From: Pseudo-nitzschia pungens
Lineage: Eukaryota; Bacillariophyta; Bacillariophyceae; Bacillariales; Bacillariaceae
Assembly: GCA_037355855.1 (NCBI GenBank)
Contig: CM074758.1
Location: forward strand, 8,467,001 to 8,531,000
Direction of reading: 5' to 3'
Length of the DNA stretch: 64,000 nt
Shown: positions 43,471 through 53,772 of the stretch, one piece after another
How positions within the stretch are numbered: position 1 is the first letter of the stretch
How the letters are laid out: every line of letters starts with the position of its first letter
Notes under the pieces: generated by a model
Database searches by the model: none
Told to the model about the DNA's origin: nothing
Seen by the model: only the letters and a program-made list of their open reading frames with translations
Made by a program: the position numbers and the translations under genes

Positions 43471-44269
43471 TAATAATAGGAGCTTAGACGCATATCATAT
43501 GATGCGAGGAAAGTGTTGTCATGTGAGTAAGTTTGACGTTGAAATGCTACCATAAGGCGTCAAGGCATGTTATGAAATGATTCTGGGTTTTCCACTTTAC
43601 CGAGTACCTCGTCTCATTGAAAATATCGTACACAGGAATATTCCAAATACGCGTATAGAAAACCACATTGAATGATAGCAGTCGCGATATTCAACAGAAT
43701 CATGGCACACTATCACGTAGCGACAGCCGAAATGCAGCATCAACACCAAAAGGTGAAAGATGGTGGAGGGAATGTCTTCGACGGAAGTATACTGCCGAAA
43801 GTCTTTGAGGATCCCGGAGAATCTAGTAACAACGAACACATGAAAACACACACGCCAGTGGTGTTTTACGTGCCTGCGAAGGAGTCAAAAAGACCGACTG
43901 CTCCACAACGTTCCGCTCGGGAGGGCGTCGTTAAATCCAAACCCATCCGGTTCAAACAGATCCGCACCCTATTTGAAATAATGTAAAAAATTTTTGTTGC
44001 CGATTACGTGAAGCAACGTTGATTAGGTACAATGATCCATGCTTTACTTTCAATCAAAAGAATGTTGCAAGCTGCTACTTTAGACACGAGTAGGCTTGTT
44101 ATTTCCTCGCTTCGACTACAGTTACTTATTGACACATATTTTGGCAGGAACTGAAATCATGTTTTTGGTGCACTGCGTAATTGTATTGAATTCACAAAAG
44201 GAGACTAGTCATGCCGCTACATATTCAGCAACGCAAAAATCTACTGTGTTCTAAAAAAATCATGTGTAC
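43471..44269. other. Intergenic region with one small ORF
   Basis: About 800 bases. Apart from the short ORF at 43672-43986 nothing is recognisable. Confidence 0.4.
43672..43986 (+). CDS. Hypothetical small protein (104 aa)
   Basis: An ATG-initiated ORF whose C-terminal half is Lys/Arg-rich (KESKRPTAPQRSAREGVVKS). There is no signal peptide, membrane span or domain. It may be the remaining 3' exon of a gene, an unrelated small gene, or chance. It lies 200 bases downstream of the DUF6824 gene on the same strand. Confidence 0.25.
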   Translation: MIAVAIFNRIMAHYHVATAEMQHQHQKVKDGGGNVFDGSILPKVFEDPGESSNNEHMKTHTPVVFYVPAKESKRPTAPQRSAREGVVKSKPIRFKQIRTLFEIM

Positions 44270-46108
44270 TTAGGCCACTTCGGATGCAAAGAAAAGTGTC
44301 TTTTCGTTTTCAGGTTCCTTCTCCTCTTCTGGAGACGTCTCTGATTCACTTTCCTCTTCTACAGAGACTTCTTCCCCAGCAGCTTCTTGTGCCTTAATCG
44401 ACATAGCTTTCAGACCATTCGGTCCATCCGCTCTGGCGATAACCTCGTCGGCCACCATCAAACCAGACCGAGTCGCACCCTCCATGGAATCCAAGTAATC
44501 CTGGTATGTGTAGGACCCTGCCAAGAAAAAGTTTGGAATGGGGGTTGCTTGCGTTGGGCGGAATTTGTCCTGTCCAGTACCCTCGCGGTACAAACTCTGA
44601 CCAAGCTTGACGACATTCGACCATGTGCAGTTCAGCTTTCTAGAAGACGGGAACACATTGTTCAGTTGTGCAATGCAATCTTCGACCAATTGTTTGTTCG
44701 AACGGGTAAAGGCACGCTCGTCAAACACTGCCTGGATCAGGGATCCTTCTCCTTCCTTGTAATATTCTCCGGGACTGGTCAACGCGAGATCGGCAAAGCA
44801 CGAAAATTCCGTATCCACACTGTACAGCAAGTTGTCGATGCCACCCCCTCGGCCGTCGCTTTGATCACCCGAGATGTCCATCATTCTCTTCTCGTCGTTT
44901 AGTTCTGTTACCCAACCGTCAAATCGAACCTGAACGGTTGCAATGGGGACAGTATCGAGGTTATATATTTTGTCGAACTCGTCGTATTTACGGAAGGATT
45001 CGGGAAGGACCTTTTTGATCCCAGGTACGTCGCAAGCTGCGATGACAGCATCGAATTCGTGATAGGTCGCGGTCGACCCAATCTTGAGTCCTTTTACTCG
45101 TGTAGGTAGGCCAGTGTCAGGATCGACGTCGTGGACAATTTCCTTGCAAGGTGCAGACAAATTGATTTTCACTCCCCGTTCTTCAAGGTAGTTGATGATG
45201 GGGTCGTGAAGGCCAGTTTGCGGACTTCCATCGAGCATGCGCAAGACAGAGGCTTCAGTTCGGATTGCAAACAACATGAAAATTGTCAACATCGCGCGGG
45301 CACTGATGGTATCGCAATCCAAAAATCCTAGAGCGTATGCAATCGCATCCCACATACGATCGAGACTTCCTCGCTTCCCGCCTAGCTGTGTGAACCACTC
45401 AGTGAAAGTGATATCGTCTAGTTCACGTACCATATCCATGCCGCCATCGAAGTCTACGAGTGCACGGACAATCGGGGAGGTTCCTAACCGTACTGCGTTA
45501 TGGAATTTGTCCTCGATACCCAACTGTTCGGTCTTGGCAAATGCCTGAAGGCCGCTAACGGGAGCACCAATCGGGAATCGGAAATCGAGGGATCCCAACT
45601 TTCCACCTTCATTCACAAAGGTGTGAACGTGCTCCTTGATGCGAAGGTTTTTGTCGAATCCACCTGTGCGCTTCATGATCCCGAATAGATTGTAGTAGCA
45701 ACCGAAAAATACGTGAAGACCCATCTCGATGTGATTTCCATCTTTGTCCTGCCAAGAACTGACCTTGCCTCCGACGAACGGACGAAGCTCAAACATTTCA
45801 ACCTGATGCCCGGCATCAGCCAAATCCATTGCGGCTACCATTCCAGCCAACCCAGCACCAACGATTCCAATCTTTAGGGATTCTTCGTTTTTCTTGCCTG
45901 GTCCACCTTGGGCTCGGGCCATGAGGTTTTCGTTCAGAAAGGAATCATTTCCGATCTGTGATTTAGCTCCCTCCGAAGTAAATGTGGCTGTGTCGTACAA
46001 AGGCAAAGCGGATCGCCCGCTGGTACTTCTCGGGACAAATGCGGAGCACTGGCAGGCTGCCATGGCTGATGCAGCCGCCAGGAAAGCGATACTACGGCTA
46101 GGAAACAT
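44270..46108 (-). CDS. ZDS: Zeta-carotene desaturase, plastid
   Basis: A single-exon gene of 612 residues. The enzyme desaturates zeta-carotene via neurosporene to lycopene in the plastid. The N-terminus is a signal peptide ending CQCSAFVP, the diatom plastid-import junction. Residues about 75-105 are the FAD dinucleotide fold IGIVGAGLAGMVAAMDLADAG, with EMFELRPFVGGKVSSW. Diagnostic ZDS segments are EMGLHVFFGCYYNLF, HTFVNEGGKLGSLDFRFP, GSLDRMWDAIAYALGFLDC and the C-terminal FLAGSYTYQDYLDSMEGATRSG. The segment EMGLHVFFGCYYNLF separates it from phytoene desaturase. An acidic tail (about 575-605) is unusual but harmless. Confidence 0.95.
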   Translation of the reverse strand: MFPSRSIAFLAAASAMAACQCSAFVPRSTSGRSALPLYDTATFTSEGAKSQIGNDSFLNENLMARAQGGPGKKNEESLKIGIVGAGLAGMVAAMDLADAGHQVEMFELRPFVGGKVSSWQDKDGNHIEMGLHVFFGCYYNLFGIMKRTGGFDKNLRIKEHVHTFVNEGGKLGSLDFRFPIGAPVSGLQAFAKTEQLGIEDKFHNAVRLGTSPIVRALVDFDGGMDMVRELDDITFTEWFTQLGGKRGSLDRMWDAIAYALGFLDCDTISARAMLTIFMLFAIRTEASVLRMLDGSPQTGLHDPIINYLEERGVKINLSAPCKEIVHDVDPDTGLPTRVKGLKIGSTATYHEFDAVIAACDVPGIKKVLPESFRKYDEFDKIYNLDTVPIATVQVRFDGWVTELNDEKRMMDISGDQSDGRGGGIDNLLYSVDTEFSCFADLALTSPGEYYKEGEGSLIQAVFDERAFTRSNKQLVEDCIAQLNNVFPSSRKLNCTWSNVVKLGQSLYREGTGQDKFRPTQATPIPNFFLAGSYTYQDYLDSMEGATRSGLMVADEVIARADGPNGLKAMSIKAQEAAGEEVSVEEESESETSPEEEKEPENEKTLFFASEVA

Positions 46109-46169
46109 GGTTTCTACTTCGGTTCAATTGTTCTTTTCTAGCTATCCGAAAGCAGATTGCCGTTTCCTT

Positions 46170-46196
46170 TACTTTCAACTTCTACGGTTGAAAGTA
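46170..46196. promoter_or_regulatory. Short inverted repeat upstream of ZDS
   Basis: TACTTTCAAC and its exact inverse GTTGAAAGTA are separated by 7 bases, 62-88 bases upstream of the ZDS ATG. It could be a dimeric transcription-factor site or a 5' UTR hairpin; function is inferred from position only. Confidence 0.35.
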
Positions 46197-47349
46197 TTTC
46201 AGTGGGTAATGTACCGATGCAAGAAAGAAGCGTTGCCGATTTAGTACTTTTGGATCGGACTGTTCACTACCATATCACTACTACCACTGACTAAAGAGGT
46301 TCGTTGTAATCTTCACGTAACCTTAGTCGTACTGGGATTCCGAAAGACTTCGCTCTAGCCTTACTTACTGGTCCAAACGCCGGATAGCTTGTAGAAACAC
46401 TATTCAATCGACACGTGAAACATGGACTCCACAATAAATCTACACGTAACCTTACTGATATCAGTAAGGTTTGTTCCTTGCGGTTGACTTGATTGAAGAA
46501 GGTTGTCAAAGAATGAAGGACGAGAATTGACAAACAATACAAATACGTCATCAATCTCAAGGCAGCGGGCAGCGGTTTGAACATGCACGGCGCATGTTGA
46601 ATGTTGGACAGAATCATCAGTTGTCTGGTATCTTCCACGTTGAAGGTTCATACTTCTAATAAATTACTGTAAGGTTACTACAGTAAGGTTTTACTATTAT
46701 TTCGTACGAAGTACGAAGTATGTGATAATAGTTGACTAGTACGAGTAACTTATTCAGAAGGGTCACCGTACATCTTAAAACCGTAAGGTTAATCTTGCCG
46801 TATTCAATCAAAAAATACAACAAAAACATCTTTTTCCACAAAATCAAACACGGTAGTACGAACGAGTACAGTTGGAGTGAATACGAATTTTGTACGTGCC
46901 TGAGCAAAGATGATTGATTCGATGATTGAGCGATTCCCGAAACTATGATATGTGTCCTAAATCATATGAAGAGACAGAACAAAGAAAAAATGAAAAAATA
47001 GTGGTTTTATCTGCGAAGACCTGTAATTAAAAGTTAATCATTGATCGCATCATTACAAAATAGGAAAGTAATGTGGATAGACATGATTGAATACTGGTCA
47101 TTACAAGCATCACTGTTCAGCATAGTGACACTTTCTTGATGGCTGCCATCATCATGATCATAAACCTTCGTTTCAATTTTCTGTGATTTGCTGGTCCTCA
47201 GAACCTATTTCATTGTCTCATCTTTCTTCTATTTGTCATGGCTTATCTTCTCTTCCAATATTTCTAAATCTCCTTCTTGACTGACATTTTTGATTCAGTA
47301 GTGCATTCATCTTTCCTTTCTTTTCCAGTGACAATCCCAGTACTTTTTG
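46197..47349. other. Intergenic region rich in GTAAGGTTAC motifs
   Basis: About 1.15 kb without a supported gene. It holds two exact copies of the motif (46446-46455 inverted, 46669-46678) and at least four close variants, including an arm pair that forms a 24-base perfect palindrome at 46448-46471. A GTACGAAGTACGAAG stretch lies near 46705. Confidence 0.55.
46448..46471. repeat. Perfect 24-base palindrome made of two inverted motif copies
   Basis: AACCTTACTGAT is followed at once by its reverse complement ATCAGTAAGGTT. Confidence 0.9.
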
Positions 47350-48189
47350 TCACAACCTTGCGTCCTTCTCTTTCCCTGGTTCATTCTTAATGCAAACTTC
47401 TTGTCCGACGCTTTCTTCCTTCTTAATTGGCAATGGAGACTTTCCAGTGACTGACTTTTTCTTTTCTTTTCCATAAACCTTTTTCATATTCGCTTCCAAA
47501 GTATTTGGATCAAGGTTCACCTTTTTCGGGCGATCCAAAGGGTCCACAAATGCCTTTTCGGAAAGCATGAGTGCCTTTCTCCCGCGTTTCGAATTCTTTT
47601 CGTCAACGACTACATATCCGAGCTCCTTCAGTTGCCTTAGACCGTAACTGAACGGAGCTCCTCGATCACTGATGCCAATCGTGGCGGCAAGTTCCTTGCG
47701 ACTCATCGAGCCGTATTTCAGTAACAAGTCGAAAATTTGTTCTGTCCGATTGTTCATGCAAATCTTTCGTATCTGGGCGTGTCTTTCTTCTGTAGTCTTT
47801 GTTTCGGTCTGGATGAGACGTTTCATAGCCATCTGCTGTGGAGTCCCTGCTCGATCTTCTCCCTTTTGAGTCAACTCGAAATTGGCAGTGAAGACTCCAT
47901 TTCCAATGCCATCACTGCCAGATGCAGATGGACCACATTGCACAGGTTGGATGAAACCCTTTTCAATCAAAGATCTCCACTCGTTTCTCCAGGGTGTGTT
48001 ACGATCATTCATTTTCCGACTCTTCATCAGAGATACGAATGAAATAGAAGAATTGTTCCGTTTCACTTGTATGTCGACCATCGTAGAAAGAAGAGACTCC
48101 GCTATGGAATCCTTCGCGCCACCTCTTCCTTTCTTTTTGACGACAGTTGACAACGCAGTGGTTCTAGTTTTACGTTTAGCTTTTGCCAT
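47350..48189 (-). CDS. Winged-helix DNA-binding-like nuclear protein
   Basis: 279 residues in one exon. The ends are Lys-rich (AKAKRKTRT at the start, KEKKKSVTGK and a KxEP motif at the end), suggesting nuclear location. Residues about 165-210 form a winged-helix pattern: EQIFDLLLKYGSMSRKELAATIGI, then a recognition helix FSYGLRQLKELGYVVVDE with a basic wing SKRGRKALML. An upstream segment (WRNEWRSLIEKGFIQPV, followed by FELTQKGEDRAG) looks like a second degenerate winged helix, so it may have two. MarR-like or Rpc34-like folds share this pattern. A transcription-related role is inferred; no specific family is assigned. Confidence 0.6.
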   Translation of the reverse strand: MAKAKRKTRTTALSTVVKKKGRGGAKDSIAESLLSTMVDIQVKRNNSSISFVSLMKSRKMNDRNTPWRNEWRSLIEKGFIQPVQCGPSASGSDGIGNGVFTANFELTQKGEDRAGTPQQMAMKRLIQTETKTTEERHAQIRKICMNNRTEQIFDLLLKYGSMSRKELAATIGISDRGAPFSYGLRQLKELGYVVVDEKNSKRGRKALMLSEKAFVDPLDRPKKVNLDPNTLEANMKKVYGKEKKKSVTGKSPLPIKKEESVGQEVCIKNEPGKEKDARL

Positions 48190-49197
48190 GTCAAATCGAT
48201 TTTTTCCTACTAATTGATTTGGAATGCTCAGGAGAGTGCCCGGTCTACGCTTGACGACTTGAACAATGGGTGAGGTTCAACAGAGTCTTATCACAGTAAA
48301 TCTGATACATATTTCACATCAAGTAAATACGAACCTTTTGATTTAAAAGTGCGAGTTGGAAAAAATGCGTTTCGTAGACCGTGAAAGTGTCGGCAACGTT
48401 CGATTTCATTCAACTATCATTTCGCCTGAACCGCTTTTGTATCTGACTTGTTCCACGAAATTCAACATGTGAAATTCATCACTGTATTTTACAAAGAAAA
48501 CGCTTGGCGTTGAAATACAGCTCTATTTCTGACACCGTGTTCGATATGTTCAATGCTGTCAGGTACATTCTAGTGAGTTCTTTCGATGTTGCCGTGTTCA
48601 TTCCAGCGTTCAGCGTGCCATATAATTCTCTCAAAGGAAAACTTGAGATTTCTCATGGCATTTCAGATCGGTGCCAAAAATTCACTGCATCTTTTCCAGT
48701 CAAATTGAAATCTTTTCCCTTCAACGTATTCAATATCTTAAAAAAGCAATGTGATGTAACAATGCCTTAGGATCCCAAAATCGATCTCGAGTTTGTTAAT
48801 TGTTCGCCTACCAAGAATCACCACACCTCACAAGTATTATGGATTGCGCATGAATGCTTAGATCTAACGAATCACAAACTCTCCAATGTTTCTGTAATGC
48901 GTACCATTATTTGATGTCCGTTTAGAGCCGATTCGAACGGAAACATCACAAATACAAGTTTATGCATCCGCCCAAATCATACCAGTAGTTTGCAAAACTT
49001 AATTTTTCTGACCAGATTGTCCTTGAAACAAAGGCATGTGGTAGAAATAGCACGAACTCCCCTTGACAGGTGTTGGGTTATCTAGTGTTTTCGATTTTTC
49101 CGCCATCACATACCTTTGAAAAAGTTATGCTTTTCGCACAACAAAGCAATTCATATGGCTTCGTCCTCAACAAATCAATATTGATGTATCCATACTC
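48190..49197. other. Intergenic, no gene seen
   Basis: About 1 kb, AT-rich. An 88-codon ORF at 48504-48770 shows no family signal. Confidence 0.45.
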
Positions 49198-52167
49198 CTA
49201 CTGAGCAGACAGAATTTTGGCGTTTCCCTGACCTTGATGCCATACTCCAGGCCTCAGGCAAGTGAGAGATGTCTCGAAGAATTCTTGCATTTCTAGTACA
49301 GATATTGGTTTGTAAAGAACTGTCGACATACCATTGGCCCTACAGCTTTCCGCTACTCGTACGCTTGTATCGGCTGTGAGACCAACTACAATAGGCAGGC
49401 TACTTCCAGGACAGAAGTTCCCAGACATGATGACTTTACATAATTCTGTTCCGGACATACCCGGCATTTGAAGGTCAGTGACGACAAGGTCGAACGGCCC
49501 ATTCTCTGAGAGTTTGCACAAAGCTTGTTCACCAGAGTCAGCCGTGACAATGTCCAATACCCCCACTTGTTTGATCATTCGACCGATAACCTTGCGATTG
49601 ATCAGAACGTCATCGACCAAAAGGACTCTCAACTGTCCCGTTCTATTTGCGAGGGTTTCGAAGGAAAAGTATCGTTTTGTTAAGGATTCTCGTGTAGTAA
49701 ATTGTGAATCAACGTCCCTTCCCGATGCTAGCGGCAAAAAGAAGGAAAAAGTCGCTCCGTTTCCAGTCCTGTTGTTGATGGCCCAAATCTCCCCCTTCAT
49801 TCGTTGCACAAACAATTTACATAGGTTCAAACCCAGGCCTGTGCCAGACGGCTGACCTACTTTGTTACTACCACCGATAACCCGGGTTGGTTTGCTATCG
49901 AGTCGTGCGAATCGCCTAAAGAGGCGGTCTGCTTGGTCTGAAGCAATACCTGGTCCGCAATCAGATATAGAGAAGCAAAGAACTGGGGAGTTCGAAGGGA
50001 GCAACTGATTAATTCCAAGATTTTTGTCGGTAGTCTGACGAGAACATGCGAGAGCATGTAGCATCTTATCTTCCACATCGGACAACACGGTCGGCTGAAT
50101 GGTTATACAAATCTGACTTTTCTCTGAAGTATACTTGATGGCATTGGAAACAAGATTGATGAGCACCTGCTGTAATCTCAACGCATTGGATATTACTTGG
50201 TAGTCGTTGTTTTTGTATTCTCCGTAATCCGTTACCACCGCCACTCCTGATACCGAAGCAAGTGGTTGGCAAAAGTCAATTGTGTCTTGGATGGCAGATG
50301 TGGCAACCACAGGTGACAAAGGGAATTCATCCATCACTTTGAATGCGAAAAGCAATAAATGATTGTTGTTGGATTTACAAACCTAAGCACTTTCAAAGAA
50401 ATATGCAATAGTGCATGCAGCATCAACTGAAGTTCCATCAAAACCAAAGTTAGAAACACCGTCAACTTACTTTCTGAAGTCACTTTCTTGACATCCAGGA
50501 GATTGTTGACTAGATTGAGGAGTAGTCCCGATGAAGCCATGATGAGCTTCAACGATTCGACCAGAACGGTATCAGTGTTTTGTTTCTGTTGAAGAAGCAT
50601 GCCAGTCACCCCCATAATCCCCTGCATTGGAGTTCGCAATTCATGCTGAACCAAGACACGGCAAAGATGCAACTCAAGAGTTAAACATTCGCTGAAAAAA
50701 TGGTGCGCTGAACAAGGTCGTAGAAGGTCGGCTGAACAAGATGAAGAGCGCAAAAAGTTTCTAACTCACCGTCAACGTCACCATGGAATCTCCCATCGCC
50801 TTTGCTAGCATCGCTTCTTCCCGAGCTGTCTTTTCGGCAACATCCCGTGCACGCTCCGCTGTGATATTCTTCAATACAACCAAAAACCTGCTGGTGTCAT
50901 CGCAATTATTGTTTGTATTGCTGTTTTTCATCGTTGGAGATGAATACTCGTATGGCGAAACTTCGAGACGAAAGATCATTGCGTTGATGCATACTTCAAT
51001 CTCTCTCCTAATTTTGGAGAACGCGCCAGTAAGTTTCTTTTCGTCTGCGATTGTCTCGAGGGCCAAGACTTCAACTATTGGTCTGCCCAGTAAACAATGG
51101 TTTTCGGTTTGTGAAGAACTTTGTCGTGTCCTCGTTTTCTGTTCTTCTCCCCTTTCGAACCCAACCGCGGTGGGTGAAGAGATTTTTTCGCATGCTGCGT
51201 TCAGCCATATTATGCGCAGATTCGAGTCCGTGATCGCAATGGCAGTTTCACTTGCTCGCAGCGCCAGTTCTACCATGTGTAGCTTGTCGCTTTTCTCCTG
51301 TATAATCTTGGTGCGATTCTTTACAATAACTTCCAATTTCTCGTTGAGATCGATCTCATTTTGAAAGGTCCCCGTTGCTGCTACCCCCACACACGCAACG
51401 AAACTCGCTTTGACGATTGTGCGAAAGACGTCCTGTGTACCCACGTCCTCAACTATCGTATGCATTATTTCACACGCCACGTGGTACATGTAGATAAATG
51501 CCAATACCCAGCGAGCTCCTTGCACAGTCAATACGTTCCAATTGACATGTCTGAGAAAAGCCCAATCGAGCCTCGTGGTCGTAAGAAATGCTATTGCCAA
51601 TAAGATCGGCCCACCCAACAAAGACAAGACATCTTGTTGATAGTCTGAAAATGGGCTCTGAATGGAGACGAAGGAAGCTACACCAAACAAGACAGCAAAT
51701 CGCACCATTAGGTTTCGAAAGGTCAAGGACCCATTCGAAAGGCAGCCTGCCAGCACGCCCTGAAATTGATAGGTAATGAGGCATTCTCCGGGAAATGGCC
51801 ATTGACTCAAATTGTTGAAGGCGCATAACACCATGCCGGCTAAAAAGGCACTGAAACTGAGAGCATTAGAATGCCTAAGGTAGGCCAACCAATTGAGGCC
51901 ACCATACAAGGCACAAAAGGTCGCCGACAACACAGCCGTTTGGCACGTAGCTGCGTCTTCTTGGCAAGTGATGACCGCTCTCCATCCATCGATTGGTGTA
52001 ATCGCCACAAATGCTGCTGCGCATACCAAGTCGCCGTAGAAAGGTCTGCGGCTCCGATCATTGCTATTCCTACCCAATGACATCGATTCCGATTCCAATT
52101 CCGATTCGAATGATACCAATGTCTCATCGACGACTGCGTTTTCCGTGTATCTATATGACTCGTTCAT
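49198..52167 (-). CDS. Membrane hybrid histidine kinase (7TM-PAS-HisKA-HATPase-REC)
   Basis: Exons 52167-50770, 50645-50471 and 50336-49198 (introns of 124 and 134 bases, GTGAGT and GTAAGT donors) join to 903 residues. About seven hydrophobic segments fill residues 30-270. A coiled linker (LNEKLEVIVKNRTKII) and a PAS domain (AIAITDSNLRIIWLNAAC, GRPIVEVLALE) follow. The phospho-acceptor box HELRTPMQGIMG begins exactly at exon 2. The ATPase has the N-box QVLINLVSNAIKYT, G1 SDCGPGIASDQADRLF and G2 GTGLGLNLCKLFV. The C-terminal receiver has LLVDD, the phospho-Asp in VVTDLQMPGMSG, and the conserved Lys in LYKPIS. All catalytic residues are present, so a working phosphorelay sensor is predicted. 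The input signal is unknown. Confidence 0.9.
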
Positions 52168-53772
52168 TGGGCTGAGTGAAAGCTACGTTGTTCCATGTGA
52201 GCAATGTAAAAAATCTTCTGGTACGCGTAGTGGGTATTCGTTCCGATCATTTCTGAACAAACCCTTCACGACCTACCAGTAAAAAAGAGAGACAAAATAA
52301 TTGTTTCAAGCTTGAGCCTCTGGAAAAGTGACGGTTCCGAGTGTCATTCCGCGAATTGAAGAAGGATCACTCATAATTTGTTCGCACAATTACGGTACTA
52401 CAAAATTCCTATCAGCTGTCCCCCGGTTCTACATCCCCAACTACTCGTTTCTACGGAAGCCTGGGGACAGCTGATAGGAATTCCGTAGTACCGTATTGGT
52501 CTTCTTCTTTTACGCATGCTAAGGTGACTTTTGATCAGACTACGAAGCATTGATACTGTATTCAAATTAAAGCCCAACTCATTCTCATAATTACATTCAT
52601 AGAACGTCATCGATATACAGTACCCGTACTTGTTTTTGTTTGAAAGGTGAGTACCTGTACCTCACGTAACATAATACTTCGTACTTCGTATTCATTAGGC
52701 CTGTGACGTACGAAGTTCGAACCTTGGTAACATTAATTAAAACCACTTCCTGTATGCTATTTTCGAAAAAGTATGGTTGGAAAAAAATAATGCTTTCATG
52801 TTCTTGTCATTCAAACAATCAATATTCTTCTTCATTGCTTTTCAGTATTTTTTATTTCAAAGAAACAAAATTACTTATATGAATACTGCACCATACGTGT
52901 AACCTTACTTAATTTTCCGAATTACAATATTTTTAGAAACAGTATTAGGGCATGATACAAGCACAATTCTCCGTCTTCATTACTACTACGCTACTAAATT
53001 TATTTAAGCAGTAGTATTGACATACGTAGTTTCTTATCTTTGGTAAAATCGGCGAGATGTTTTAAAATAGTCATGTTGCTGCTAGTACTATCACCGCAAG
53101 GTTTACAAGAAGAGTGAGATAATTCACTTGCAGTTGCTGGAGACATTCAACCTTACAGCATAACCTGCAAAATGTCGTTACTACACTTACGGTAATTAAT
53201 TAAGATTACTGTAAAAGAGCAAGGTTATTCAGTAAGGTTAAGGTTAGTTACTATTAGGGATTCATCCTCGCAGTATTCACTATGAAAACAAAAATCAAAA
53301 TGACTAGAAAAATGAAAAAATGACAGTCTTTTTTCTCACAACTGAGATACGAAACTTGCAGTTCTTATGACAATGATTGATGTTTTGGAACTGAACTACT
53401 AGTAGTAGAGTACTAGCTAGTCTCACCTGGTGGTACTACAGGGTGGTTGTCAAAGGTTCTTGTAGTTCTTGAAATACTAATTTTCATATAAAATTATTAA
53501 TATTATTCATTAGTATTATTGCAAAATACTACTACTAGTATTAAACACCAGCAATAATGGTAACAACAATAATAATTTCATGCTTACAAGTACTAATACT
53601 AGTACTAATAGTAGTATGGACTTGCTTTCTAATTTGGAAACCTCATATATTCCAAAAGTTCCACATAGCGAATATGATGCGGTTATGTAAATTAATTCAA
53701 TAGCACGTTTCTGCTTTTTAACCGCTGGTGTAAGGATAAGCGGTGTAGACTACTAGTAGACTGTCACTCAAA
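52168..53772. other. Intergenic region with a mini-element and motif copies
   Basis: About 1.6 kb with no supported gene. It contains the 95-bp element at 52396-52490, GTAACCTTAC at 52899-52908, a GTAAGGTTAA variant at 53232, and ACTAGTA/AGTAGT-rich patches near 53395-53420 and 53530-53615. Confidence 0.5.
52396..52490 (+). mobile_element. 95-bp palindromic mini-element, copy 5
   Basis: Same ends and direction as copies 2-4. Here the inverted match extends outwards by about five bases on each side (TACGG left, CCGTA right), so the full palindrome exceeds the 95-bp core. Confidence 0.85.
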
